Positions 7,271 through 15,631 of a stretch of DNA of 39,269 bases are shown here, in pieces (the stretch's first letter is position 1; each line of letters starts with the position of its first letter). Both the position numbers and the translations under genes were made by a program. The stretch is taken from assembly GCA_023666265.1 (NCBI GenBank), contig JAMPCH010000024.1, positions 1 to 39,269 on the forward strand, written 5' to 3'. The stretch is from Roseburia sp. Its GTDB lineage: Bacteria; Bacillota; Clostridia; Oscillospirales; Ruminococcaceae. The notes below the pieces were generated by a model, which worked only from the letters and a program-made list of their open reading frames with translations, did no database searches and had not been told where the DNA came from.

Positions 7271-9247
7271 TTATTCCTCGTCTTCCGCTTCTTCCTCGTC
7301 CTCCGCCTCCGCGTTTAAGAGAAGCTCCTTGATCGAGAGACTTACGCGGGACTTTTCCTCGTCGATCTCGGTGATCTTCGCCTCAACGACCTGTCCGATC
7401 GAGAGGACTTGAGCGACGTTTGTCACGCGCTCGAGCGAGATCTGAGAAATATGGATCAGCCCGTCTACGCCGGGAATGATCTGAGCGAAAGCGCCGAACG
7501 GCGTGATCGAGACGACCTGTACCTTTACGATGTCGCCCTCGGCGAATTCATTCAAGAACTTTGTCCACGGGTTATCCTCGGGGCGCTTCGCGCTGAGCGA
7601 AACACGCTTTTTCTCCACGTCAAAGGATTTTACCGTTACGTGGAGCTTATCCCCGATCGCGACGATCTCCTTGGGGTGCTTGATCCGATTCCATGTCAGC
7701 TCGGAGGAATGAACCATCCCGTCTACGCCGCCGAGATCGACGAATACGCCGTAGCTCTCCATCGACTTGACTTCACCGTCAAATTCCTTCCCGACCTCGA
7801 TCTCTTCCCAAAACTTGGCGCGTACCGCGTCGATGATCTCGCGCTCCGCCGCGCGGATCGAACCGACGACTCTGCCCCTGCCCTCGTTGATCTCGATGAC
7901 CTTAAAGCCGATCTCCTTCTTTAAAATATCCTCGAGCTTCCCGTTCCTCGGGACGCCCGTCTGAGACGCGGGAACAAAGACTCTCGCCCCGTCCTCGCTC
8001 GATACGATGACGCCGCCCTTAACGACGGCGGTAACGGTCCCCTTAACGGTCGCGTTCTCCTCCTTCGCCTTTACGAGCTTTTCCATGCCCGCCTGAGCGT
8101 CGACCTGTTTTTTAGAGAGATAGACGTAGCCGTCCGCGTCGTTGATCTTCGTCACGATACAGTCGATCACGTCGCCGACCTTAACGACCTCATCGGGCGT
8201 TAGGTTCGGGTTCGCGGTAAGCTCCTCCGCGGGTATGTAGCCGGAATGCTTCGTCCCGATGTCGACGACCGCCTCCGTCTTGTTCACGGCAACAACGGTA
8301 GCCTTTACCCGATTCCCCGTATATACTCTTACCCGATCCATCTGGTCGAGTGCAGCCATGAACTCCGCGTCCATCGCCTCATTTTTCGTGATTTCGCTCA
8401 TAGTACTATGAACCTCCTTAATTATATACGCAGGGGTCGAAGCTCCTGCTGTGATTCCTATTTTAACATCATGCGATGATAAAAGGCTTTGTATGCCGCT
8501 CTCCTTGAGCTGTCCCGCGTTTTCGACAAAAACGGTACGCGCGCGCCGTGCGCTGAGCTCCGCGAGCTTTCGCGAGTTGCTACTGCCCCGCCCGCCGACG
8601 ACGATCATAAGGTCGCTTTGCCGCGCGAGCTCGTCCGCCTCTCGCTGACGATCTTCGGTAGCCCTACATATTGTATCAAAAAATTTTACGTTTGTATAGT
8701 GTTTTTTGATGATTTTTTTTAATTCCGCCCATTTCACCAGTTCAAAGGTCGTCTGGACGACACATATTAGTGCATTTTTACCAAAGAATTTCTGCGTTTT
8801 AAACAGTTCGTAAAGCTCTTCCTCGTTGTTGACCGCCGCCGCGCCGCCCGACGCATGCCCCAATATCCCGATCACCTCGGGGTGACCCCCGTCGCCGACG
8901 ATGAGAACGTCCGCGCCCCGCGCCGACTCCTCGGCGACGATCCGATGGATCTTTTCGACGAAGGGACAGGTCGCGTCGACCACGTTTAACCCCCTCGCCG
9001 CGAGGTCGTCATAGACGCTCTTCGCCACGCCGTGACTTCGTATCACGACGGGGGAAAGCGCCTCCGCCGCCGTCTCGACCGCGAAAACGCCGCTTTTCTC
9101 GAGCGAGCGGATCGCGTCCGCGTTATGGATCAGCGAGCCGAGCGTATAAGCCTTCCCATATTCCTTCGCGGCGTCCTCCGCGAGGCGGATCGCCCGCTTT
9201 ACGCCGAAGCAAAACCCCGCCGTTTTGGCGATCTCAATGCTCGCCAT
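7271..9247 (-). CDS. ispH: IspH (HMBPP reductase) fused to ribosomal protein S1-like domains
   Basis: A 658-residue fusion. Residues 1-282 are 4-hydroxy-3-methylbut-2-enyl diphosphate reductase, last step of the MEP isoprenoid pathway. The three Fe-S cysteines are Cys13 (GFCFGV), Cys94 (DATCPFV) and Cys194 (TICRATEDRQ). Substrate-site His41, His72 and His122 and the GITAGASTP motif are present. From about 300 to the acidic tail there are four S1/OB repeats. The fusion is known in Clostridia. The ATG at 9247 follows GAGGAG by eight bases and overlaps plsC by 14 bases. An internal ATG at 8401 has its own near-perfect SD (see findings). The far upstream in-frame extension is out-of-frame plsC sequence. 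Confidence 0.95.
   Translation of the reverse strand: MASIEIAKTAGFCFGVKRAIRLAEDAAKEYGKAYTLGSLIHNADAIRSLEKSGVFAVETAAEALSPVVIRSHGVAKSVYDDLAARGLNVVDATCPFVEKIHRIVAEESARGADVLIVGDGGHPEVIGILGHASGGAAAVNNEEELYELFKTQKFFGKNALICVVQTTFELVKWAELKKIIKKHYTNVKFFDTICRATEDRQREADELARQSDLMIVVGGRGSSNSRKLAELSARRARTVFVENAGQLKESGIQSLLSSHDVKIGITAGASTPAYIIKEVHSTMSEITKNEAMDAEFMAALDQMDRVRVYTGNRVKATVVAVNKTEAVVDIGTKHSGYIPAEELTANPNLTPDEVVKVGDVIDCIVTKINDADGYVYLSKKQVDAQAGMEKLVKAKEENATVKGTVTAVVKGGVIVSSEDGARVFVPASQTGVPRNGKLEDILKKEIGFKVIEINEGRGRVVGSIRAAEREIIDAVRAKFWEEIEVGKEFDGEVKSMESYGVFVDLGGVDGMVHSSELTWNRIKHPKEIVAIGDKLHVTVKSFDVEKKRVSLSAKRPEDNPWTKFLNEFAEGDIVKVQVVSITPFGAFAQIIPGVDGLIHISQISLERVTNVAQVLSIGQVVEAKITEIDEEKSRVSLSIKELLLNAEAEDEEEAEDEE
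8401..8421 (-). promoter_or_regulatory. Internal ribosome binding site and start for a free S1 protein
   Basis: Within the fused reading frame the minus strand carries AAGGAGGT about ten bases before an in-frame ATG (8399-8401). That ATG is exactly where the IspH domain ends (residue 283, MSEITKNEAMD) and the S1 part begins. Initiation here would make a separate 376-residue four-domain S1 protein. The SD overlaps the codons for Lys-Glu-Val of the IspH C-terminus, so its match could be partly accidental. Confidence 0.55.
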
Positions 9248-9857
9248 CTTTTTGCTCCTCCCCGACCCGCTCGGGATTAAGCTCCTCCCAGAGCGCGACG
9301 AGCTCCGCTTGGATCCGCTTTGAGGTGTTTCTGAGCGCCCGACGGTCGTCGCCGTCGATCGCGAGCTCCGCCGCCGGGATCGGCTTCCCAAAGGATACGT
9401 CGACGTCCCGCTTTCCGCTGTATTTTAAACAGACGGGGACGACCGGCGCTTTCGCCTGTCCCGCGATAAGCGCGACGCCCGATTTGACCCGACCGATCCG
9501 CCCGTCCTTTGAGCGCGTCCCCTCGGGGAAGATCACAAAGATCCGACCCGCGCCGAGTACCTCGACCGCCCGCTCGATCGGGGCGTTATCCCCCGCCCCG
9601 CGCACGATCGGAAACGCGCCGCACCGCTTGATTACAAAGGTCACAAAGGGGTTGACGTGAAACAGCTCCTCCTTCGCCATAAACGAGAACCGCCCGCGAA
9701 CACAGGACGCGATCATCGGCGGGTCGAGCATTTTGAGGTGATTTGACGCGATGATATACCCGCCCTTAAGCCCCGCGATATTTTCCTCGTGGTGGAGGGT
9801 GATCCGATATTTTATATGAAAGACAATGGACAAAAGCTTCCTAAAAAACAGGTACAC
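9234..9857 (-). CDS. plsC: 1-acyl-sn-glycerol-3-phosphate acyltransferase
   Basis: A 207-residue PlsC-family acyltransferase that would acylate lysophosphatidic acid at the membrane, the second acylation of phospholipid synthesis. The HX4D motif is NHLKMLD (His40, Asp45) and the FPEGTRS motif is at 110-116. The N-terminus is hydrophobic and basic. I chose a GTG at 9857, which follows GGGAG by nine bases and gives a family-like start (VYLFFRKLL). A TTG at 9974 would add 39 basic residues overlapping cmk and looks less likely. It lies between cmk and ispH-S1 and overlaps the latter by 14 bases. Confidence 0.9.
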   Translation of the reverse strand: MYLFFRKLLSIVFHIKYRITLHHEENIAGLKGGYIIASNHLKMLDPPMIASCVRGRFSFMAKEELFHVNPFVTFVIKRCGAFPIVRGAGDNAPIERAVEVLGAGRIFVIFPEGTRSKDGRIGRVKSGVALIAGQAKAPVVPVCLKYSGKRDVDVSFGKPIPAAELAIDGDDRRALRNTSKRIQAELVALWEELNPERVGEEQKDGEH

Positions 9858-9942
9858 TCTTAAACGCTCCCGTTTCTTTATTTTTATGGAAGGACTGCGC
9901 TTTCGCGTCCCCCGTAAAATCGGGGGATCGATCCCTCCCCGT

Positions 9943-10617
9943 CTATTTCGCGGCTTTTTTCGCGAGTTCGACAACCGCCCTTACCGACCGCTCAAAATCG
10001 AGCTCCGACGTGTCGAGGAGGATCGCGTCCTCCGCCTGCTTGAGCGGGGCTTCCTTACGGTGGCTGTCGTTATAGTCGCGCGTCATAAGATCGCTCAGGA
10101 CCTCGTCATAGTCCGCCTCGATCCCCTTCGCGATCAGCTCGTCATAACGGCGCTTCGCGCGGATCTCGGGCTTCGCGGTGATAAAAATCTTTACCTGTGC
10201 GTTCGGGAGGATGACCGTCCCGATGTCGCGCCCGTCCATGATCACGTCGTGGGCGGCGGCGATCGAGCGCTGGGTCTCGAGGAGGAATCGGCGGACGGCG
10301 GGGATCGCCGAGACGGCGCTCGCCGCCATACTGATCTCGGGGAGGCGGATCTCGTCGGAAACATTCTCGCCGTTCATATAGACGAGCTGTACCCCGTCCT
10401 CAAGGCGAAGCTCGAGCGTCAACCCGCCCTCGATCGCCTTTTTGACGTTCGCCTCGTTCTCCTCCGTCATCTCGATCCCATTTCGGACGCAGTATAGCCC
10501 GACGGCGCGGTAAAGCGCGCCGGTATCGACATAGACATAACCGAGGCGCTTCGCGCTCTCCCGCGCGACCGAGCTTTTCCCCGCGCCGACGGGACCGTCC
10601 AGCGCAATATTGATCAC
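9943..10617 (-). CDS. cmk: (d)CMP kinase
   Basis: A 224-residue cytidylate kinase that phosphorylates CMP and dCMP with ATP. The P-loop is GPVGAGKSS near residues 8-16, followed by VDTGALYRAVG, the DGRDIGTVILP motif, and RYDEL and RDYNDS in the C-terminal part. The GTG at 10617 begins right before the core sequence (INIALDGP) and follows GGGGG by eight bases. An ATG at 10701 would add 28 residues but would lie only about 13 bases after the predicted transcription start with no SD. It is first in the cmk-plsC-ispH-S1 operon, an order common in Clostridia. Confidence 0.93.
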   Translation of the reverse strand: MINIALDGPVGAGKSSVARESAKRLGYVYVDTGALYRAVGLYCVRNGIEMTEENEANVKKAIEGGLTLELRLEDGVQLVYMNGENVSDEIRLPEISMAASAVSAIPAVRRFLLETQRSIAAAHDVIMDGRDIGTVILPNAQVKIFITAKPEIRAKRRYDELIAKGIEADYDEVLSDLMTRDYNDSHRKEAPLKQAEDAILLDTSELDFERSVRAVVELAKKAAK

Positions 10618-10720
10618 CTCAAAAGCCCCCGATCCGTTAAAGGCTCGTTTTTTCGGCGAAGCCCGCCGAAAAGAACCCTTCCCAAAAAGATAAAAGTACA
10701 TAATACCCTATTTTCACTTT

Positions 10721-10749
10721 ATTATACCATAAAATATAAAAAAACGCAA
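10721..10749 (-). promoter_or_regulatory. Sigma-A promoter for cmk-plsC-ispH
   Basis: The minus strand has TTGCGT (10744-10749), a 17-base AT-rich spacer and a perfect TATAAT (10721-10726). Transcription would start near 10714, about 97 bases before the chosen cmk GTG. It is arranged back to back with the GH5 promoter. Confidence 0.75.
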
Positions 10750-10792
10750 CCGATTTCACATTATTTTCAGAAAAAATTTGCGATCCTTCGGC

Positions 10793-10821
10793 TTGACAGA
10801 TAGGCTCGGCTGTGATATATT
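10793..10821 (+). promoter_or_regulatory. Sigma-A promoter for the GH5 gene
   Basis: The plus strand has TTGACA (10793-10798), a 17-base spacer and TATATT (10816-10821), about 35 bases before the GH5 start codon. It diverges from the cmk promoter. Confidence 0.8.
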
Positions 10822-10855
10822 TATAACAAGAAAAACGACGGAAAGGACGAACGAC

Positions 10856-11884
10856 ATGAAGGACTGGATCGGATTTAAAAAAGGGGTCAATCTCGGCGGC
10901 TGGCTCTCTCAATGTAAGGGAAACTATAACGACGCCCACTACGCGAGCTTTATCACGGAGGAGGACGTCGAGCGGATCGCCGCGATGGGACTCGATCATG
11001 TCCGCCTCCCCGTCGATTATAACGTCATTCAAGAGGAGGACGGGCGCTTGATCGAGAGCGGCTTCGCCCATATCGACCGCTGTCTCTCGTGGTGTCAAAA
11101 GAGCGGGCTGAACGTCGTCCTCGACCTCCATAAGGCGTGCGGCTTTGTGTTCGACGATAAAAGCTACTGCTCCTTTTTTAGCGACGAGCGGTTACAGGAT
11201 CAGTTTATCGCCCTTTGGGAGGAGCTTTCGCGCCGCTACGGCGACCGCGACAATATCGCCTTTGAGCTTTTAAACGAGGTCACGAGCCGCGAATTCGCCG
11301 ACCCTTGGAACCGTATCTCCGCGCGGGCGATCCGCGCGATCCGCGCGATCGCGCCTAAAACGCGGATCGTCCTCGGCGGGATCTTTAACGACAGTATCTA
11401 TGGGCTTACCCTCTTAGAGCCGCCCTTTGACGAGAATATCGTCCTAACCTTCCATTGTTACAGTCCGCTCGTCTTTACGCACCAAGGCGCGGGCTGGGTC
11501 GATCATATGCCCGCCGACTTTCGGATCGCCTATCCGTCGCCCGCGAACGTCTATGCCGCTCATTCCCGCGCGATGTTCGGCGAGGATTTCGCGGGAGAAT
11601 TTGCCCCCTTCGGCGAGGGATCGCTCACCTCGGGATATTTCGACGCGATGTTCGCCCCCGCCGTCGCGCTGGCGGAGAAGTACGATCTCCCGCTCTACTG
11701 CGGCGAATACGGCGTGATCGATCAAGCCGATCCCGAGAGTACCCTTCGCTGGTATCGGGACATTCACGCCGCCCATGAGAAATACGGGATCGCCCGCGCG
11801 GCGTGGAGCTATAAAGAGATGGACTTCGGTCTGATCGACCCGCATTATGAAGGGATCATAAACGAGCTGACCGAGCTTCTTTAA
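10856..11884 (+). CDS. Glycoside hydrolase family 5 (cellulase-type) enzyme, no signal peptide
   Basis: A 342-residue TIM-barrel glycosidase. GH5 hallmarks are visible: HVRLPVDYN with conserved Arg50, the acid/base Glu141 in ELLNEV, His200 and Tyr202 in TFHCYSP, the nucleophile Glu284 in YCGEYGV, and a late Trp in AAWSYKEMDFG. It begins at the catalytic domain with no signal peptide, carbohydrate-binding module or dockerin, so it probably acts inside the cell on imported oligosaccharides such as short beta-glucans. The exact substrate cannot be read. The ATG at 10856 follows AAAGGA. It is a single-gene unit with its own promoter and terminator, on the opposite strand to its neighbours. Confidence 0.9.
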   Translation: MKDWIGFKKGVNLGGWLSQCKGNYNDAHYASFITEEDVERIAAMGLDHVRLPVDYNVIQEEDGRLIESGFAHIDRCLSWCQKSGLNVVLDLHKACGFVFDDKSYCSFFSDERLQDQFIALWEELSRRYGDRDNIAFELLNEVTSREFADPWNRISARAIRAIRAIAPKTRIVLGGIFNDSIYGLTLLEPPFDENIVLTFHCYSPLVFTHQGAGWVDHMPADFRIAYPSPANVYAAHSRAMFGEDFAGEFAPFGEGSLTSGYFDAMFAPAVALAEKYDLPLYCGEYGVIDQADPESTLRWYRDIHAAHEKYGIARAAWSYKEMDFGLIDPHYEGIINELTELL

Positions 11885-11893
11885 AAGAGATAA

Positions 11894-11932
11894 CCCCGAC
11901 CTGAGACGATCTGTCATAGGTCGGGGCTTTTT
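11894..11932 (+). terminator. Rho-independent terminator of the GH5 gene
   Basis: A perfect nine-base-pair stem (CCCCGACCT with AGGTCGGGG; 11894-11902 and 11918-11926) is followed by CTTTTTG on the plus strand, nine bases after the GH5 stop. Confidence 0.88.
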
Positions 11933-11951
11933 GTATTTGGTGAGAGAAGGA

Positions 11952-12560
11952 TCAGCTTTCCTTCCCCTCCGCGCCCCAAACGCGCTTTACCGCGTTCGAG
12001 AGCGGCTTATAGACCGCGAAGGTGATCGCGGAGACGATCGCGAACTTTAAGAGCGTAAACGGCGCGTTAAAGAGGATCAGCGCGTCCCAGAGCGTCCCGA
12101 CCCCGCCGTTGAGCTCGCGGTAAAGCTCGAGAATGGTTTCGAGCGGCGTAAACCGCATATAAAACGGATAGCTGATGTAATAATTCACAAAAACGCTCAA
12201 AACCGCCGCTGTGAGCGAGCCGACGATACAGCCGACGAGCGCCGCGCGGCGCGTCGGCTTTCGCCGATAGATCAGCCCCGCCGAGATCACCATCACGATC
12301 CCGATGAGGGCGTTCGCGAGCTCGCCGATCCCCGCCGACTGAGTGAACAACAGGTGGACGATATTCTTCACGACACAGACCGCGACGCCCGAGAGCGGCG
12401 AAACGAGAAACGCCGCGATCAGCGCGGGAAGGTCGGAGAAATCGAACTTCACAAACGTCGGGATCAAAAACGGGATCGGGAACTCCAAAAACTGAAGCAC
12501 CGCCGCGAACGCCGAGAGGATCGCCGTGATCGTTAAAAACCGTGTCTTTTTACTTACCAT
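11952..12560 (-). CDS. ribU: RibU-type riboflavin ECF transporter S component
   Basis: A 202-residue hydrophobic protein with about six membrane segments. The N-terminal pattern FLIPTFVKFDFSDLPALIAAF matches the S component of the riboflavin energy-coupling factor transporter, as does the central helix around VKNIVHLLFT. It binds riboflavin and must share the ECF energising module (EcfT and two ATPases) encoded elsewhere. The FMN riboswitch just upstream supports the substrate independently. The ATG at 12560 follows AAGGAAGG by seven bases. It ends convergently with the GH5 gene. Confidence 0.93.
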   Translation of the reverse strand: MVSKKTRFLTITAILSAFAAVLQFLEFPIPFLIPTFVKFDFSDLPALIAAFLVSPLSGVAVCVVKNIVHLLFTQSAGIGELANALIGIVMVISAGLIYRRKPTRRAALVGCIVGSLTAAVLSVFVNYYISYPFYMRFTPLETILELYRELNGGVGTLWDALILFNAPFTLLKFAIVSAITFAVYKPLSNAVKRVWGAEGKES

Positions 12561-12601
12561 AATAAAGCCTTCCTTTCGACAGGGCGAAAGGCGATTTCGC
12601 G

Positions 12602-12641
12602 AAAAACAAAGCCCCGACCATTGTCATACAACAGTCGGGGC
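12602..12641 (-). terminator. Intrinsic terminator of the FMN riboswitch expression platform
   Basis: A strong stem (GCCCCGAC with GTCGGGGC, 12611-12618 and 12634-12641, extended by weaker pairs) is followed on the minus strand by TTTGTTTTT. It lies between the FMN aptamer and the ribU start, where a flavin-induced terminator would be expected. Confidence 0.88.
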
Positions 12642-12660
12642 ATAAAACGCAAAACCGCTA

Positions 12661-12787
12661 TGTTTCTTTCATCCGGACTATACCGTCGGTCTCGGAATTT
12701 CACCGAGTCATGCCGAATTTCCGCTTTTCACGGCTATTCGGCTCGTGGACTATACCACCGGTGGAGAATTTCACTCCGCCCCGAAAC
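12661..12787 (-). ncRNA. FMN riboswitch (RFN element)
   Basis: The minus strand shows the conserved RFN core: a GGGGCGGAGTGAAATTC start, ACCGGTGGTATAGTCCACGA, a variable arm, a second GGTGAAATTCCGAG segment and GACGGTATAGTCCGGATG near the 3' end. The ends at about 12787 and 12662 pair to close the multi-stem junction. FMN binding should favour the downstream terminator and switch off ribU. No clear sigma-A promoter is visible in the 46 bases before it. Confidence 0.96.
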
Positions 12788-12833
12788 ATAAATTTTTTAT
12801 GATCGATCGGGCGAACGCCCGATAAATCCGAAT

Positions 12834-13241
12834 TTATTCGTCGTCGTCCTCGTCAAGCGCCTTCAGATCAAATTCGAGCCGCTCGCCGCAATTCGGACAG
12901 TCCAGCTCTCCCTCGGAGATGACCTCAAAATCCGTCGTGATCGAGTTCCCGCAATTCGGACAGGTGATCTCATAGAGATCGTCGTCGTCAAAGGGGTCGT
13001 CGTCCTCGTCGTCGTCATATTCGCCGTATACCTCTTCCTCGAGGTCATAAACGCTGTCCTCGAGGTCGGAGACGACGTCGCCCACGTCGGCGAGGTCGGA
13101 GTCGATCTCCTCGATATTCAGCGCGATGTCGTTTAAAACGTCGAGCATCGCGTGAATGACCTTCCCCTCGTTCGTGCTGTCGTCGAGCTTCATCCCCTCG
13201 GCGAGACCCTTGATATAAGAAACCTTTTCGGCAATCGTCAT
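12834..13241 (-). CDS. CD1247 N-terminal domain protein with zinc ribbon
   Basis: A 135-residue acidic protein. It starts MTIAEKVSYIKGLAEGM, the signature of the CD1247-type domain of Clostridia, followed by a coiled, acidic middle (long Asp/Glu runs at about 75-90). A C-terminal zinc ribbon has two CPNCG pairs. Function is unknown. The ATG at 13241 follows AAGGA by ten bases; a GTG six bases upstream is less likely. It lies about 100 bases downstream of efp, an arrangement I recall as recurrent in Clostridia, and a short palindrome follows its stop (12805-12822). Confidence 0.85.
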   Translation of the reverse strand: MTIAEKVSYIKGLAEGMKLDDSTNEGKVIHAMLDVLNDIALNIEEIDSDLADVGDVVSDLEDSVYDLEEEVYGEYDDDEDDDPFDDDDLYEITCPNCGNSITTDFEVISEGELDCPNCGERLEFDLKALDEDDDE

Positions 13242-13345
13242 AGCCACATTATCCTTCCTTTCCCGTGAAAGACCGCCGCCCTTCGCTCCTTCCCAAAAGC
13301 GAAAAGCGAAAAACCGCCGCGATCCGCATTCCTCGAAGCGGCGCG

Positions 13346-13909
13346 TTACTTCCCCGCGCGCTCCATATATTCGCCCGTTCTCGTGTCGATCCGAATGACC
13401 TCGCCGACGTCGATAAAGAGCGGAACGCGGATCTGCGCCCCCGTCTCGAGGGTCGCGGGCTTTGTCGCGTTCGTCGCGGTGTCGCCCTTAAAGCCGGGAT
13501 CGGTCTCGGTCACCTCGAGCTCGACGAAGTTCGGCGGCTCTACGCCAAAGACCTTCCCCTTATACGAGAGGATCTTACAAACCATATTCTCTTTAACGAA
13601 CTTAAAGCTGTCGCCGAGGTCGGCGGCGTTGATCGGAACGTCCTCATAGGTCTCGCTATCCATAAAGTGATAGAGCGAGCCGTCGTTATAGGTATATTCC
13701 ATATCCTTCCGCTCGATAAAGGCGGTCGGGAATTTCGCGGTCGGGTTATAAGACTTCTCGACCACCGCGCCGGTGATGACGTTCTTTGTCTTTGTCCTGA
13801 CGAACGCCGCGCCCTTCCCGGGCTTCACGTGCTGAAACTCGATCACCTGCATTACGCTCCCGTCCTCCTCGAACGTCATACCGTTTCTGAAATCGCCTGC
13901 TGTAATCAT
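13346..13909 (-). CDS. efp: Translation elongation factor P
   Basis: A 187-residue EF-P, which rescues ribosomes stalled at polyproline. Three beta-barrel domains are expected from the length. The modification-loop residue is Lys32 in [12 protein letters not shown], and the C-terminal signature [22 protein letters not shown] region is intact. Lys at this position fits the lysine-type EF-P subfamily; whether and how it is modified cannot be seen. It has its own promoter about 100 bases upstream and is followed by the CD1247-family gene. Confidence 0.97.
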   Translation of the reverse strand: MITAGDFRNGMTFEEDGSVMQVIEFQHVKPGKGAAFVRTKTKNVITGAVVEKSYNPTAKFPTAFIERKDMEYTYNDGSLYHFMDSETYEDVPINAADLGDSFKFVKENMVCKILSYKGKVFGVEPPNFVELEVTETDPGFKGDTATNATKPATLETGAQIRVPLFIDVGEVIRIDTRTGEYMERAGK

Positions 13910-14008
13910 AAATGCTGCCTTTCCTTTCCTTTAAGGGACGCGCCGCTTTTTTGAATAAGCGTAAGCCCCGTCATAGTATATCCGATCTCGCCTAAAAACA
14001 TCTATTCT

Positions 14009-14037
14009 ATTCTACACGATTTTATGAAAAATTGCAA
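14009..14037 (-). promoter_or_regulatory. Sigma-A promoter for efp
   Basis: The minus strand has TTGCAA (14032-14037), a 17-base spacer and TAGAAT (14009-14014), about 100 bases before the efp start. It lies just past the stop of the M24 peptidase gene, so efp need not depend on read-through. Confidence 0.72.
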
Positions 14038-14074
14038 GACCTTTCGCTAAATTTTATGATTTTTTTCAAAAAAA

Positions 14075-15142
14075 TCAAATATAGATGAGCGTTTTCGGCG
14101 TTTTCGTCAAGTTCATACACCCGTCGGTCGTCACGACGACCATATCCTCGATCCTTACGCCGTATTTATGGGGGAGATAGACCCCCGGCTCGATCGTGAT
14201 GACCATCCCCTCGTGGAGGGTGAAGGGGCTTCGCGCCGAGACGGCGGGAGCTTCGTGAATTTCCAGCCCAACCCCGTGACCGAGCCCGTGGGTGAAGTAC
14301 TTCTCATACCCCCAAGCGTCGAGGGTGCTTCGCGCGACGTTATCGACGAGCTTCCCCGTGATGTCGGCGCGTACCGCCTTGATCGCGTCGGTGTTCGCGC
14401 CCCAGACCGCGTTATAAACGTTTTTCATCTCCTCGTCGGGCTTCCCGATCGCGACCGTCCGCGTCATATCCGAGTGATAGCCGTCGACGACCGCGCCAAA
14501 ATCGAGCGTTAAAAATTCGCCGTTTTTGAGCGGCTTATCGGTCGGTACGGCGTGGGGACAGGCGGAGTTGACCCCCGAGGCGGCGATCGTATCAAAGGAG
14601 ATCGCGTCCGCGCCGAGGTCGCGCATATAGAAATCCAACACCGAGGCGACCTGTTTCTCGGTCATACCGACGCGGATCGAGGTGATGAGCTTGGAAAAAG
14701 CCGCCTCGGCGATCCTTTGCGCCGCCTCGATCTTGGCGATCTCCACGTCGGACTTGATCATCCTCATCCGCTCGATAAGCGTCGAGAGCCACGGCGACGA
14801 ATCGACCGTCAGCGCGTTAAAGAGCTTTTTATAATCCTCGAGCTCGCTGACCGTGACCGTCTTACTCTCGATCGAGACGACCTCGATCCCCTGTTCCTCG
14901 ATGAGGGTATAGAGCTGCTTCCTGAGATCGGTCAGAAGTAGCACCTCACAGCCCTTCGCCTCCTGCTCCGCCTTCTCGAAATAGCGCGCGTCGACGATAA
15001 AGCTGCTCTTTTTCTTCGTGACGAGGACGACCCCCGCCGAGGAGCGAAAGCCCGAGACATAGCGGCGGGCGACGTCGCCCGTGATAAAAGCCGCGTGGCG
15101 CTCGTCCTTTAATTCCGCGGCGATCCTTTCCGTTGTGAACAT
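14075..15142 (-). CDS. Xaa-Pro aminopeptidase-like M24 family metallopeptidase
   Basis: A 355-residue M24 peptidase with an N-terminal creatinase-like domain and a C-terminal pita-bread catalytic domain. Metal ligands are readable: two Asp in LDFGAVVDGYHSDMTRT, His in THGLGHGVGLEIHE, Glu in TIEPGVYLP and Glu in VRIEDMVVV. It would release N-terminal residues next to proline in the cytoplasm. The ATG at 15142 follows AAGGAAG. A longer in-frame extension upstream overlaps aroQ and has no SD. Its place between aroQ and efp matches a common clostridial gene order. Confidence 0.92.
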   Translation of the reverse strand: MFTTERIAAELKDERHAAFITGDVARRYVSGFRSSAGVVLVTKKKSSFIVDARYFEKAEQEAKGCEVLLLTDLRKQLYTLIEEQGIEVVSIESKTVTVSELEDYKKLFNALTVDSSPWLSTLIERMRMIKSDVEIAKIEAAQRIAEAAFSKLITSIRVGMTEKQVASVLDFYMRDLGADAISFDTIAASGVNSACPHAVPTDKPLKNGEFLTLDFGAVVDGYHSDMTRTVAIGKPDEEMKNVYNAVWGANTDAIKAVRADITGKLVDNVARSTLDAWGYEKYFTHGLGHGVGLEIHEAPAVSARSPFTLHEGMVITIEPGVYLPHKYGVRIEDMVVVTTDGCMNLTKTPKTLIYI

Positions 15143-15171
15143 AAAAACTTCCTTTTTTGCGTTTTTGTTGC

Positions 15172-15615
15172 TTATTTTTTTGTGCAGGCGTGCGCCTCGG
15201 CGAGCGCGGACACGGCGAGACGATAGACGTCCTTCCCGAAGCCGCAGATCACGCCCGTACACACCGCCGAAAGCACCGACCGATGACGAAACTCCTCACG
15301 CTTGTGGACGTTCGACAAATGCACCTCGACACAGGGCAGGTCGGTCGCGGCGATCGCGTCGCGGATCGCGATACTGTAATGGGTATACGCCCCCGCGTTT
15401 AAGACGATCCCGTCCGCGTCCTCTCTCGCCGCATGGAGGATATCGACCAGCCCGCCCTCCGAGTTGGACTGAAAGAATACGGGCGTGACCCCGATCCCCG
15501 CGCAGTACTCCGAAAGCTCCGCGTTGATCGTCTCGAGCGTATCCGAGCCGTAGATCTGCGGCTCGCGCTTCCCGAGTAGGTCGAGGTTCGGTCCGTTTAC
15601 GATATAAAGCTTCAT
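15172..15615 (-). CDS. aroQ: Type II 3-dehydroquinate dehydratase
   Basis: A 147-residue type II dehydroquinase that converts 3-dehydroquinate to 3-dehydroshikimate in the shikimate pathway. Visible hallmarks are NGPNLDLLGKREPQIYG at the N-terminus with the catalytic Tyr, QSNSEGGLVD, LNAGAYTHYS and VEVHLSNVHKREEFRHRS. Length fits the dodecameric family. The ATG follows GGAAGG. It lies 16 bases after the endonuclease IV-like gene and 29 bases before the M24 peptidase gene; no other aro gene is nearby. Confidence 0.97.
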   Translation of the reverse strand: MKLYIVNGPNLDLLGKREPQIYGSDTLETINAELSEYCAGIGVTPVFFQSNSEGGLVDILHAAREDADGIVLNAGAYTHYSIAIRDAIAATDLPCVEVHLSNVHKREEFRHRSVLSAVCTGVICGFGKDVYRLAVSALAEAHACTKK

Positions 15616-15631
15616 ATTTTCGCTTCCTTCC

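Noticed and set aside
9248-9391. Ser/Arg-rich N-terminal extension of IspH
   Set aside because: The extra residues are plsC sequence read in another frame. The ATG at 9247 has the SD and the conserved MASIEIAKTAGFCFG start.
13265-13954. A 229-residue plus-strand open frame over efp
   Set aside because: It is fully antisense to efp, which is certain, and its protein shows no recognisable domain.
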